From contig JAOUKW010000251.1 in assembly GCA_029882335.1 (NCBI GenBank), positions 1-6,076 on the forward strand: a stretch of DNA of 6,076 nucleotides, written 5' to 3'. The translations under genes were made by a program, and so were the position numbers. Positions 1 through 5,782 of this stretch are shown one piece after another (the stretch's first letter is position 1; every line of letters starts with the position of its first letter). The stretch is from Candidatus Heimdallarchaeota archaeon. GTDB lineage: Archaea > Asgardarchaeota > Heimdallarchaeia > Heimdallarchaeales > Kariarchaeaceae. A model generated the notes under the pieces. It searched no databases and was not told the DNA's origin. It saw only the letters and a list, made by a program, of their open reading frames with translations.

Positions 1-1790
1 GTACCATTGGTCAACACTGGTTGTATTGTTACGAGTGGTACTAATAATGTGAAGTAATTTGAATAGGCTAGTTGATCTGTCGCACCTACACTAAATCGAT
101 ATGAACTATATGAACTCATAGTAATACCAGTAATTCTCCAAGAATAACTTCCATTATTTTGAATATTAGTGGCTACAGCAATTGATAATGGATTTAAACC
201 CCATAATACAATATTAACATTTCCAACAAATCCAGACCAAGTAATTGTAATGGTTTCATTAATTAAATGCGTACCAGTAACTACACCTACATTGTTATTG
301 GTTAGATAAAATAAATTCGTATCTGCATATAATGTCGAGTTTAAGGAAACTCTAATAAAATATTGTGAACCGACATTCATTAACTCTGTTGGTAAATTTA
401 ATTGAAGAGAATTTGATATTAGAGGGTGGTTAAATATTGATGCATTTAAAGTGGTTACCAATTGTGTTGTTGAGCTGTATAAATCTAAGGTGACTTGATT
501 TTGAGGTATACCCTTCCAGTATAAATTGACAACATCACCAATATTGTAATAATTATCAAATGTTGCTGCATAAGGACTAACTATTCTGAAAAATGGAGTG
601 TCGAATGATTTAATCACTCCACTTTCGTTATATCTAAATTTGAAATATAATAAATCGGTAGTATTTGTAGGTTCATTGGGAACAATCCAATTTAATGTGT
701 TTGTAACAGGAATATTGATGCCAACTGTTTCAACTTGGTAATTGGATGCTGGTGGTTGTCCACTACTCGGATAATCAGATATATATCTACTAATATTTAT
801 TGTTTGAACAGTAGATGGAAATCCATCCCATCTTAAAGTCATATTTTCGCCTACTGCATAACTACCAGTATTTATTCCCATTATTAATTGTGGACCAGTT
901 GAAATTCTGAAATAATTAGAAGATAGATAGGTAGCAATACCAATTCTAAAGTTATAACCTATTTGAGCACCATTTGGTGTCCATATATACTCTCCATCAT
1001 TTGGTGTTGAGCTTATTATTGTATTAATTGTTCCTGTACCAAATCTGATATAAATATTAACATTTGTGCCAGAAATACCACTCCATCGGATTGTATAAGA
1101 TTTACCTACAATTAAATGGTCATAATTCTCCGGGTAGTATATATTTGGGGTTGGATTATTTATAATCTCACCGGTTAATCCAATACTTAAGGAATAGTTT
1201 CCCTCTAAACTAGTTGAAGTTGTTACTTTCAAGTACCATTTACCAGTACTATCAATCGTATGCATAATTGATTCGGTTGTTGAAATAGTAGCACTTGAAT
1301 TTACCTGTAATCTTTGACTATCATATAGAAAGAGATCAAAATCATTTGTACCTGCATCCATTAAAATTGAGACGATATCACCATTAACTAACTGAATTGA
1401 ATACATATCTGCATCATCACCTGCAGTTTGGTTTAATCCGGAGGTATATGTACCTGAGGTAATTTGGAGTGAATTATCAAATATTGCACCGGCATCACCT
1501 CCAGATCCAGCATCATTAGATATTGAACTTATCAATATCGGATTACTTGGATTATCTAGTTTATTATTACCTGTAGTTTGATCTAAATTTATAGTACCCT
1601 TAATATTCTTTGTAACTTCGTCAATATTATTTGAAATATTATCCTCTGGGTAATTAGACATATAACTATTTACGTCAACGGTATTTAAATCGACATCATC
1701 ATTCGAGATATTAAAATTATAATTAGAAATTAAGAATAAAATAATAAGAAACAACGAGTAACAGGTATTTCTTTTTATTTGAAATATCAT
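1..1790 (-). CDS. Secreted multidomain surface protein: PPC domain plus tandem Kre9/KNH-like Ig repeats (C-terminus outside window)
   Basis: An uninterrupted frame runs from ATG at 1790 to the window edge: 596 codons plus two bases, with no stop. Residues about 7-24 are a basic-then-hydrophobic signal sequence or anchor. A low-complexity Asn/Asp-rich linker follows to about residue 100. Residues about 102-202 resemble a bacterial pre-peptidase C-terminal (PPC) domain, with DADMYSIQL, then DFDLFLYD, then KWYLKV and NYSLSIGL. From about residue 212 come four repeats of 85-105 residues, each with a Thr/Asn-x-x-Trp-x-Gly strand (TIRWSG, TLRWDG, NLYWKG, TITWSG; Trp236, 321, 425, 518). Most end in a YFRI/FFRI-type strand, and a fifth repeat seems to begin near residue 583. 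This matches the Kre9/KNH Ig-like family (Ser-Thr-rich surface proteins). The mature part has no Cys, as expected for an extracellular adhesin or S-layer-associated protein. No catalytic domain is visible; a protease or other enzyme could lie in the missing part. Domain names are pattern recognition, not a search. Confidence 0.85.
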   Translation of the reverse strand, partial: MIFQIKRNTCYSLFLIILFLISNYNFNISNDDVDLNTVDVNSYMSNYPEDNISNNIDEVTKNIKGTINLDQTTGNNKLDNPSNPILISSISNDAGSGGDAGAIFDNSLQITSGTYTSGLNQTAGDDADMYSIQLVNGDIVSILMDAGTNDFDLFLYDSQRLQVNSSATISTTESIMHTIDSTGKWYLKVTTSTSLEGNYSLSIGLTGEIINNPTPNIYYPENYDHLIVGKSYTIRWSGISGTNVNIYIRFGTGTINTIISSTPNDGEYIWTPNGAQIGYNFRIGIATYLSSNYFRISTGPQLIMGINTGSYAVGENMTLRWDGFPSTVQTINISRYISDYPSSGQPPASNYQVETVGINIPVTNTLNWIVPNEPTNTTDLLYFKFRYNESGVIKSFDTPFFRIVSPYAATFDNYYNIGDVVNLYWKGIPQNQVTLDLYSSTTQLVTTLNASIFNHPLISNSLQLNLPTELMNVGSQYFIRVSLNSTLYADTNLFYLTNNNVGVVTGTHLINETITITWSGFVGNVNIVLWGLNPLSIAVATNIQNNGSYSWRITGITMSSYSSYRFSVGATDQLAYSNYFTLLVPLVTIQPVLTNG

Positions 1791-1810
1791 ATGTTTTCTT
1801 TAAAAGTAAT

Positions 1811-1822
1811 GTATTTAAATAT
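1811..1822 (-). promoter_or_regulatory. TATA box of the surface-protein gene
   Basis: On the minus strand this reads ATATTTAAATAC. The TTTAAA core is centred about 26 nt upstream of the ATG at 1790. There is no Shine-Dalgarno sequence between box and start. That spacing puts the transcription start at or next to the ATG, the usual arrangement of an archaeal leaderless mRNA. AT-rich sequence makes chance TATA-like matches common. Confidence 0.5.
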
Positions 1823-1879
1823 ATCTTAAATAATAAGGCAAATAGAGTTATTTAAGACCATTACAAAAATATATTGATC

Positions 1880-1898
1880 GAATATTCAAAGAATATTC
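1880..1898. repeat. Two copies of palindrome GAATATTC separated by 3 bp
   Basis: GAATATTC occurs at 1880-1887 and 1891-1898. Each copy is a perfect 8-bp palindrome, and their centres are 11 bp apart, about one helical turn. The pair lies between the kinase stop and the surface-protein promoter, about 58 bp upstream of the TATA box. It could be a double operator for a dimeric regulator. Because each copy is self-complementary, the RNA could also fold as an 8-bp stem with a 3-nt loop. A T-rich run follows on the minus strand (ATATATTTTTG, complement of 1864-1874), so a kinase terminator is equally possible. Confidence 0.45.
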
Positions 1899-1918
1899 AG
1901 TATTAGTCAATTTGATAA

Positions 1919-1930
1919 ATTTAGCTAAAT
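1919..1930. repeat. 12-bp perfect palindrome just after the kinase stop
   Basis: ATTTAGCTAAAT is fully self-complementary with no spacer and starts 8 bp beyond the kinase stop codon. With no loop it is a poor hairpin as it stands, so a protein-binding site is more plausible than a terminator. AT-rich palindromes of this size can occur by chance. Confidence 0.25.
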
Positions 1931-1937
1931 GGTGCGA

Positions 1938-3161
1938 TTATTGAGATATTTCTTTATGATGTAGAATTACAGATGAATTTTCATATGTTGCATTTTTTGA
2001 TTGATTTGAAATTGATGTATGTAATGGAAATTGAATAGTTACTTTTGTTCCTACACCATATTCACTGTAGAGATTTATTAATCCATGATGATTTTGTATT
2101 ATTCGTTGAATTATCGACAAACCAAGCCCAGTTCCTTTTAAATATGATTTAGTAGTATAAAATGGTTCAAAAATTTTTGATATATCTTCTTCTTTAATAC
2201 CTATTCCATTATCACCTACAGATAGATATAGGAAATCTTTCGTTGAATTTAATTTAATATCTATATTTTTAAATTTTTGATTTTCCAGAGCATCTATACT
2301 ATTTTGAAGTAGATTTATCAAAACCTGAATAATTTGTTCTTGATTGCCAAGTATACTCGTATGTTTTGCCTGTAAATGAAAATCAATATTAATATTTGAT
2401 ATATGGGTTTGATGATCTACTAATGCTATGACTTCATCAATTATACTCTTTACATTTAATTTTTTAAATTCAATTCCAGATGTATTTCTTCCAAAATTTT
2501 TAAGATCTGTTATAATTTGAATTGCTCTATTTACCTGCTTATTAATTAAATCAAATGGTGATCGTAAATCAGCATTCACTTTATTTTCTTCTTCAAGTAA
2601 AAATAATTGATTGATAATGTATTGCAGAGGCTGACTTAACTCATGAGCAACATTTAATGCCATCGTCCCCATGGAAATTAATTTTTCATCTTGAATTGTT
2701 TTTTCTCTTGATTCAATTAATTGTTTGTTAATTTCCATTAATTCTATATTTAACTCACGTAATTGATTTTGTATTAATACTTTTTCAGTAATATCACTTC
2801 CAAGACCAACTATTCCTATAGGACTATTTTCCTCATCATAAATCAATGAAAAACGTACTTCAACGAATTTAATTTCATTTTTATTGGTTCTTGCTTCTAT
2901 GATCTTTATTAAATTATCAATTTCAAGTAGAGGTTTTGTAATATTGATTTCTCTAAATTTCCTTGGTTCTATTAAATTATATATTATTTCGATATTTTTG
3001 CTATAAACTTCATTAAATTGGTAACCATATAATCTTTCTGCTCCTTTGTTCCATATTACTATATTTCCCTGCAAATCGGTTACCGTCATAGCAATATTTA
3101 ATTTATTGATTAACTTTGTCTGATCTAAAATTTTAGATCGAATATATTGGAAATGATGCAA
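1938..3161 (-). CDS. Soluble PAS-domain sensor histidine kinase
   Basis: This 407-residue protein autophosphorylates a histidine and would pass the phosphate to a response regulator. Residues about 18-125 form a PAS domain with its C-terminal PAC part (AERLYGY; IVGLGSDITE). Residues about 126-162 are a coiled-coil linker. The dimerisation/phosphoacceptor H-box is AHELSQPLQ with His173, of the HELxQPL type found in DctB/FixL/NtrB-like kinases. The HATPase_c domain has the N-box NLLQNSIDA (Asn287), G1 box DNGIGI (Asp317), F-box FEPFYTTK and G2 box GTGLGLS. A polar tail of about 27 residues follows. There is no membrane segment or signal peptide, so it should sense a cytoplasmic cue; the PAS ligand cannot be read from the sequence. 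The start is TTG: an in-frame TAA lies two codons upstream, an AGAGGT site is well placed, and the next Met (residue 25) would cut into the PAS domain. No response regulator is in the window. Confidence 0.95.
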   Translation of the reverse strand: MHHFQYIRSKILDQTKLINKLNIAMTVTDLQGNIVIWNKGAERLYGYQFNEVYSKNIEIIYNLIEPRKFREINITKPLLEIDNLIKIIEARTNKNEIKFVEVRFSLIYDEENSPIGIVGLGSDITEKVLIQNQLRELNIELMEINKQLIESREKTIQDEKLISMGTMALNVAHELSQPLQYIINQLFLLEEENKVNADLRSPFDLINKQVNRAIQIITDLKNFGRNTSGIEFKKLNVKSIIDEVIALVDHQTHISNINIDFHLQAKHTSILGNQEQIIQVLINLLQNSIDALENQKFKNIDIKLNSTKDFLYLSVGDNGIGIKEEDISKIFEPFYTTKSYLKGTGLGLSIIQRIIQNHHGLINLYSEYGVGTKVTIQFPLHTSISNQSKNATYENSSVILHHKEISQ

Positions 3162-3167
3162 TAATTA

Positions 3168-3173
3168 ACCTCT
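3168..3173 (-). promoter_or_regulatory. Ribosome binding site fixing the TTG start of the kinase
   Basis: The minus strand reads AGAGGT, ending 6 nt before TTG at 3161. It complements the 16S rRNA 3' end and supports a TTG start in place of the internal ATG at residue 25. An in-frame TAA between this site and the TTG excludes an earlier start. Confidence 0.7.
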
Positions 3174-3247
3174 GAACATAATGAAAATATTATATCTGCT
3201 TTTAAGCCTTTCTTAACAGATAAATAGTCCAAAATTGGAAATTATAT

Positions 3248-3262
3248 TCTCATTTTATGAGA
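3248..3262. repeat. Inverted repeat TCTCAT-TTT-ATGAGA
   Basis: The 6-bp arms are perfect with a 3-bp spacer, and sit about 90 bp upstream of the kinase start. The shape fits a dimeric helix-turn-helix operator. It is not followed by a T-run on the minus strand, so a terminator is unlikely. No matching copy was noticed elsewhere in the window. Confidence 0.3.
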
Positions 3263-3368
3263 TTGCAAAATAATAAATCATATCAATCGATAATTTGTTC
3301 AATAAATATAAAATAAATTGTATTTTATTTGATTAGTTAATTTACAAAATAATAACTTGGAGAAGAAA

Positions 3369-3400
3369 TAATTTATAAATAAAACTAATTTATAAATAAA
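3369..3400. repeat. Tandem 15-bp direct repeats TAATTTATAAATAAA
   Basis: Identical 15-mers occupy 3369-3383 and 3386-3400, separated by 2 bp (period 17 bp). Each contains TTTATAAA, an ideal archaeal TATA box that reads the same on both strands. No gene start lies at the right distance on the plus strand, and the kinase start is about 210 bp away on the minus strand. They could be promoters for an unseen small RNA, protein sites, or slippage products in AT-rich DNA. Confidence 0.4.
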
Positions 3401-3410
3401 TATCCCGTTA

Positions 3411-3424
3411 ATTGATAAATCAAT
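3411..3424 (-). terminator. Possible terminator hairpin of the SCO-CcdA unit
   Basis: ATTGAT-AA-ATCAAT is a perfect inverted repeat starting 17 nt after the stop of the CcdA-like gene. The next minus-strand bases include ATTTATTTATAAA and further T-rich tracts, which can act as archaeal U-rich terminators. The stem is only 6 bp, almost all A/T, with a 2-nt loop, so stability is poor. Confidence 0.25.
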
Positions 3425-3440
3425 AATAATAAAGGAACTA

Positions 3441-4133
3441 CTAGAGTATATCACTCAACAACCATAAGCCAGATAAAATTAATATAATCCCTAGTAATAC
3501 TGAAACATACTTATTGAATTGATGGATTTTACCAATAGTTTCTCCTCCAATGTTTGGCATAAAAAAGCCAATTAAAAGAAAAGGTAATCCAATACCAATT
3601 CCAAATGCCAATACTAATAGAAACTGATCTAAGAATGATTTACCAATCAGACCTCCCCAAATATAAATAAAAAATCCACTTGCACACGGTGCAGCGATTA
3701 ATGCAAAAACTAATCCCAGCATGAATCCCATAATAAAAGGATTAGAAATCTCTGTATCTCCATCCAATATTTTCTGAAATTTATTAGGGAGCTTGATTTT
3801 ATAGATTAGAGAGGGTGTTTTTATGAGTAAAATACCTGCAATAATTAGTATGGTTGATTGGATAATTGCAAATTTAGAATAATTATTTAACAGAAACATG
3901 CCAATTAGATTTGTTACTGATCCAATAATTAAGAATATAACTAATATTCCAGTAATCAAACCAAGAGAAGAGGTAATGGAATTTTTTCTTGATTGATTTG
4001 ATTTAACAGAATAAGCAACAAAAGTTGGTAATACTGGAAAAAGACAGGGTGAAAATGTTACCAGCATTCCAAACAGGAAGTTAAGAGTTAGATTAATAGT
4101 TGATATCATATTATCACAGTTATTTAGTTTCAT
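3441..4133 (-). CDS. CcdA/DsbD-family membrane thiol-disulfide transporter
   Basis: This 230-residue polytopic protein should pass reducing equivalents from cytoplasmic thioredoxin across the membrane to outside thiol proteins. About six hydrophobic helices are visible (residues about 12-33, 54-80, 87-107, 132-156, 168-192, 208-228). The family's two redox cysteines are present: Cys30 in TFSPCLFPVLP at helix 1 and Cys150 in AAPCASGFF at helix 4. Helix 4 lacks the proline that often follows the second Cys by three residues, a mild deviation. Length is that of stand-alone CcdA, without DsbD's flanking thioredoxin domains; the adjacent SCO-like and TlpA-like proteins can supply those roles. The ATG at 4133 overlaps the upstream SCO gene by 14 nt, which suggests co-transcription and translational coupling. 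An internal ATG at 4109 (residue 9) would leave a 10-nt gap. Neither start has a clear ribosome site, so the exact N-terminus is uncertain. Confidence 0.9.
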   Translation of the reverse strand: MKLNNCDNMISTINLTLNFLFGMLVTFSPCLFPVLPTFVAYSVKSNQSRKNSITSSLGLITGILVIFLIIGSVTNLIGMFLLNNYSKFAIIQSTILIIAGILLIKTPSLIYKIKLPNKFQKILDGDTEISNPFIMGFMLGLVFALIAAPCASGFFIYIWGGLIGKSFLDQFLLVLAFGIGIGLPFLLIGFFMPNIGGETIGKIHQFNKYVSVLLGIILILSGLWLLSDIL

Positions 4134-4752
4134 GTATTAGGAAATCTACTATATCTTTAGCTTCATTAACTTCCCAATCAATATTATTGTATAGTTTTCG
4201 TAGTCCTCCATCTCCATCAACAATATAAACTATTTTTTCATGGATATATTGAATTCCGTCAGGAATACTAGTATCATTATGTTCCGGATCAATCAAGAAG
4301 GTATAATTCCAATCTTGAACTACTTGTTTGGTTTGATTTTCATTACCTAGCAAAAATACCCAATTATCATTATCTAGTGTAAGACTCTGTTGAAATTCTG
4401 ATAAATCATTCATGGTATCTTGAATATAATCAAAATCAATGGTAATGAAAGTTATCTTCTCATAATACGATTTTCTTTTCAGTTCTCTATTTAATTGATC
4501 TAATTTATCCATTAATTGTGGACATTCAACAGTGCATTTGGTGTAAGTAAATGTTACAATTCTAACCTTTCCAGCATCTTGACTGAATGAATATGAATTA
4601 CCTGTTGTCGAGGGTAGGGTAAAATCAGATGTTTCATACATAATTGGTAATTCATCAATAGGATTTTGATTAAATGTTACAATTAGTACAAGTATAATCA
4701 TTACTGAAATTAGAACTATTTTGGATATTCTGCTTACTAATTCATCTTTCAT
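4120..4752 (-). CDS. SCO1/SenC-like membrane-anchored copper chaperone or thiol oxidoreductase
   Basis: The protein has 210 residues from ATG at 4752. An N-terminal membrane helix (about 9-27) anchors an outside-facing thioredoxin-fold domain. The SCO ligand set is complete: CTVEC (Cys73, Cys77) after the strand VTFTYT, and His171 in YIHEKIVYIVDGDG, where SCO proteins have their copper-binding His. A DYIQDT motif stands where SCO proteins have DPERDT. In the known family these proteins load copper into, or reduce, the CuA site of cytochrome c oxidase subunit II. The frame extends in-phase to a TTG at 4776, but that start would translate through a strong GGTGAGGGT ribosome site 3 nt from the ATG. 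I therefore take ATG 4752. It overlaps the CcdA-like gene by 14 nt and is divergent from the TlpA-like gene, so the three probably act together. Whether it carries copper or only handles thiols is open. Confidence 0.88.
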   Translation of the reverse strand: MKDELVSRISKIVLISVMIILVLIVTFNQNPIDELPIMYETSDFTLPSTTGNSYSFSQDAGKVRIVTFTYTKCTVECPQLMDKLDQLNRELKRKSYYEKITFITIDFDYIQDTMNDLSEFQQSLTLDNDNWVFLLGNENQTKQVVQDWNYTFLIDPEHNDTSIPDGIQYIHEKIVYIVDGDGGLRKLYNNIDWEVNEAKDIVDFLIHETK

Positions 4753-4755
4753 TTT

Positions 4756-4764
4756 ACCCTCACC
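4756..4764 (-). promoter_or_regulatory. Ribosome binding site fixing the SCO-like start at ATG 4752
   Basis: The minus strand reads GGTGAGGGT ending 3 nt before the ATG, with the GGTGAG core 6 nt away. This is one of the two best ribosome sites in the window. It argues that the in-frame TTG 24 nt upstream is not the start. Confidence 0.75.
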
Positions 4765-4810
4765 AAAAATATTCAAGAGACTACGTTCATAAAATTATTC
4801 TTGCCATAAT

Positions 4811-4818
4811 TTATATAA
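4811..4818 (-). promoter_or_regulatory. Likely TATA box of the SCO-CcdA unit
   Basis: TTATATAA lies 59-66 nt upstream of the ATG at 4752 on the minus strand. Initiation about 25 nt downstream would give a leader of roughly 35 nt that includes the GGTGAGGGT site, consistent with a leadered gene. The box is symmetric, so direction rests on context only. Confidence 0.4.
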
Positions 4819-4857
4819 TTTATTTAATAGTTGACTAAATATAATAGTTATTTTCAG

Positions 4858-4867
4858 AATATTTATC
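4858..4867 (+). promoter_or_regulatory. Possible TATA box of the TlpA-like gene
   Basis: AATATTTATC is centred about 29 nt upstream of the GTG at 4891, and no ribosome site lies in between. This fits a leaderless archaeal transcript. The match is imperfect in AT-rich DNA. With the minus-strand box at 4811-4818 it would make 4753-4890 a compact divergent promoter region. Confidence 0.35.
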
Positions 4868-4890
4868 AATTTATTATTGGAATCTAATCT

Positions 4891-5529
4891 GTGCGATATG
4901 TTTTTCCTACATCTATTGTATTAATCCTATTATTTTCATCAAACAATGTTAGTGGATATAATATTAGATATGACTACTTTTCAGTGGATCATAATGAATA
5001 TAGGAATTATAACGTATTTTCAGATAAGATCTTAATCGTAGATGCATTTGCTACTTGGTGTGAATCATGTGAGTCTCAAATTTATTATAATTATGAAGTA
5101 GATCAATATTTTGGAGATAATGTGACTATGTTATCACTGAGTGTCTCTCCTGCGAGTGATGATGTAGATGCAATTAATCAATTTATTGTTGATATGGAAA
5201 ATATCCATGATATCTCTATAGATTGGGAATTTGGTATAGATGATGAGTTTGATTTTCGTACGGAATTTAAAGTAGAAAGTCTACCTAGTACATATTTATT
5301 TGATTCTGATGGAATACTAGTGAAAACATGGGCTGGTTTAACAACTAGTGAAGAAATAATCAGAGTAATTGATGAAGATGGCACATTTAATACTGAATCA
5401 CCATTGGATTTGTTAATAGATCAAATTAAATATAATTTAGCCTTCCAATTGACTATTGTATTTTTAATATTAGTTGCAATTCTCCAAATATCTAAAAAAT
5501 ATTTAATCCATAATAATCCAACAGATTAA
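4891..5529 (+). CDS. TlpA/ResA-like thioredoxin-fold protein with C-terminal membrane anchor
   Basis: The protein has 212 residues. Residues about 4-20 are a hydrophobic signal sequence after Arg2. The thioredoxin-like domain (about 24-165) has the active site ATWCESC (Cys57, Cys60) after the strand ILIVDAF, and the cis-proline region ESLPSTYLFD (Pro132), then GILVKTWAGL. Residues about 184-201 form a second hydrophobic helix followed by a short KK-containing cytoplasmic tail, so the domain is held at the outer face from its C-terminus. TlpA-like proteins are usually tethered at the N-terminus. The family reduces disulfides in outside proteins such as SCO, CuA subunits or apocytochromes and is itself reduced by CcdA/DsbD. 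Both partner types are encoded divergently next door. The start is GTG at 4891: it gives a normal signal peptide, and no ATG lies in frame before the domain. Very few lysines are present and the domain is acidic. Confidence 0.88.
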   Translation: MRYVFPTSIVLILLFSSNNVSGYNIRYDYFSVDHNEYRNYNVFSDKILIVDAFATWCESCESQIYYNYEVDQYFGDNVTMLSLSVSPASDDVDAINQFIVDMENIHDISIDWEFGIDDEFDFRTEFKVESLPSTYLFDSDGILVKTWAGLTTSEEIIRVIDEDGTFNTESPLDLLIDQIKYNLAFQLTIVFLILVAILQISKKYLIHNNPTD

Positions 5530-5782
5530 ACAAGTGCTAGATAAACTAACAGATTATTAATACAACCTCAATCGTAATCTTATCGATTTATCCTATCTTA
5601 AATTTTAGATTATTTCTAAATATCCAATTATCAATTATTTTTATAACAAAATCTAAAGAAATAATAAAATTTTACAAAAATTTAGTAACTCTCTTTATTT
5701 ATAAAAAAATTATCAATACCAAAACAACATTTGTTATTTATTATTATCTTTGAAAAAAACTATGCAATCCTCCCTGATATAG
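5530..5782. other. AT-rich intergenic region downstream of the TlpA-like gene; no gene seen
   Basis: No convincing coding frame was found on either strand. T-rich tracts such as TTATTTTTATAA (5634-5645) could end the TlpA-like transcript by U-rich archaeal termination. A weak 5-bp stem AATCG/CGATT (5570-5588) lies about 40 nt after the stop codon. From about 5640 to 5760 the sequence is almost pure A/T, then changes sharply to the less AT-rich viral-like fragment. Confidence 0.4.

Larger units (their letters stand above)
3174..3440. other. Intergenic region between kinase and CcdA-like gene; no gene seen
   Basis: This strongly AT-rich stretch holds no open frame of coding character on either strand. 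It contains a 15-bp palindrome with spacer, a pair of 15-bp direct repeats and a 14-bp inverted repeat, listed separately. Possible minus-strand TATA-like boxes for the kinase are TATTTATC (3222-3229) and ATATAATATT (3186-3195). The first suits a leadered transcript that keeps the AGAGGT site; neither is decisive. Confidence 0.5.

Noticed and set aside
4753..4776. TTG-initiated extension of the SCO-like protein
   Set aside because: The extension encodes the GGTGAGGGT ribosome site of the ATG at 4752, so it is untranslated leader.
5178..5384. 68-codon minus-strand open frame, Ser/Ile-rich
   Set aside because: It lies entirely inside the TlpA-like gene on the opposite strand. It has no recognisable domain or ribosome site and is best explained as a shadow of that gene's codon pattern.
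5570..5588. AATCG/CGATT hairpin as terminator of the TlpA-like gene
   Set aside because: The stem is only 5 bp with a 9-nt loop and no immediate T-run, too weak to call as a terminator.
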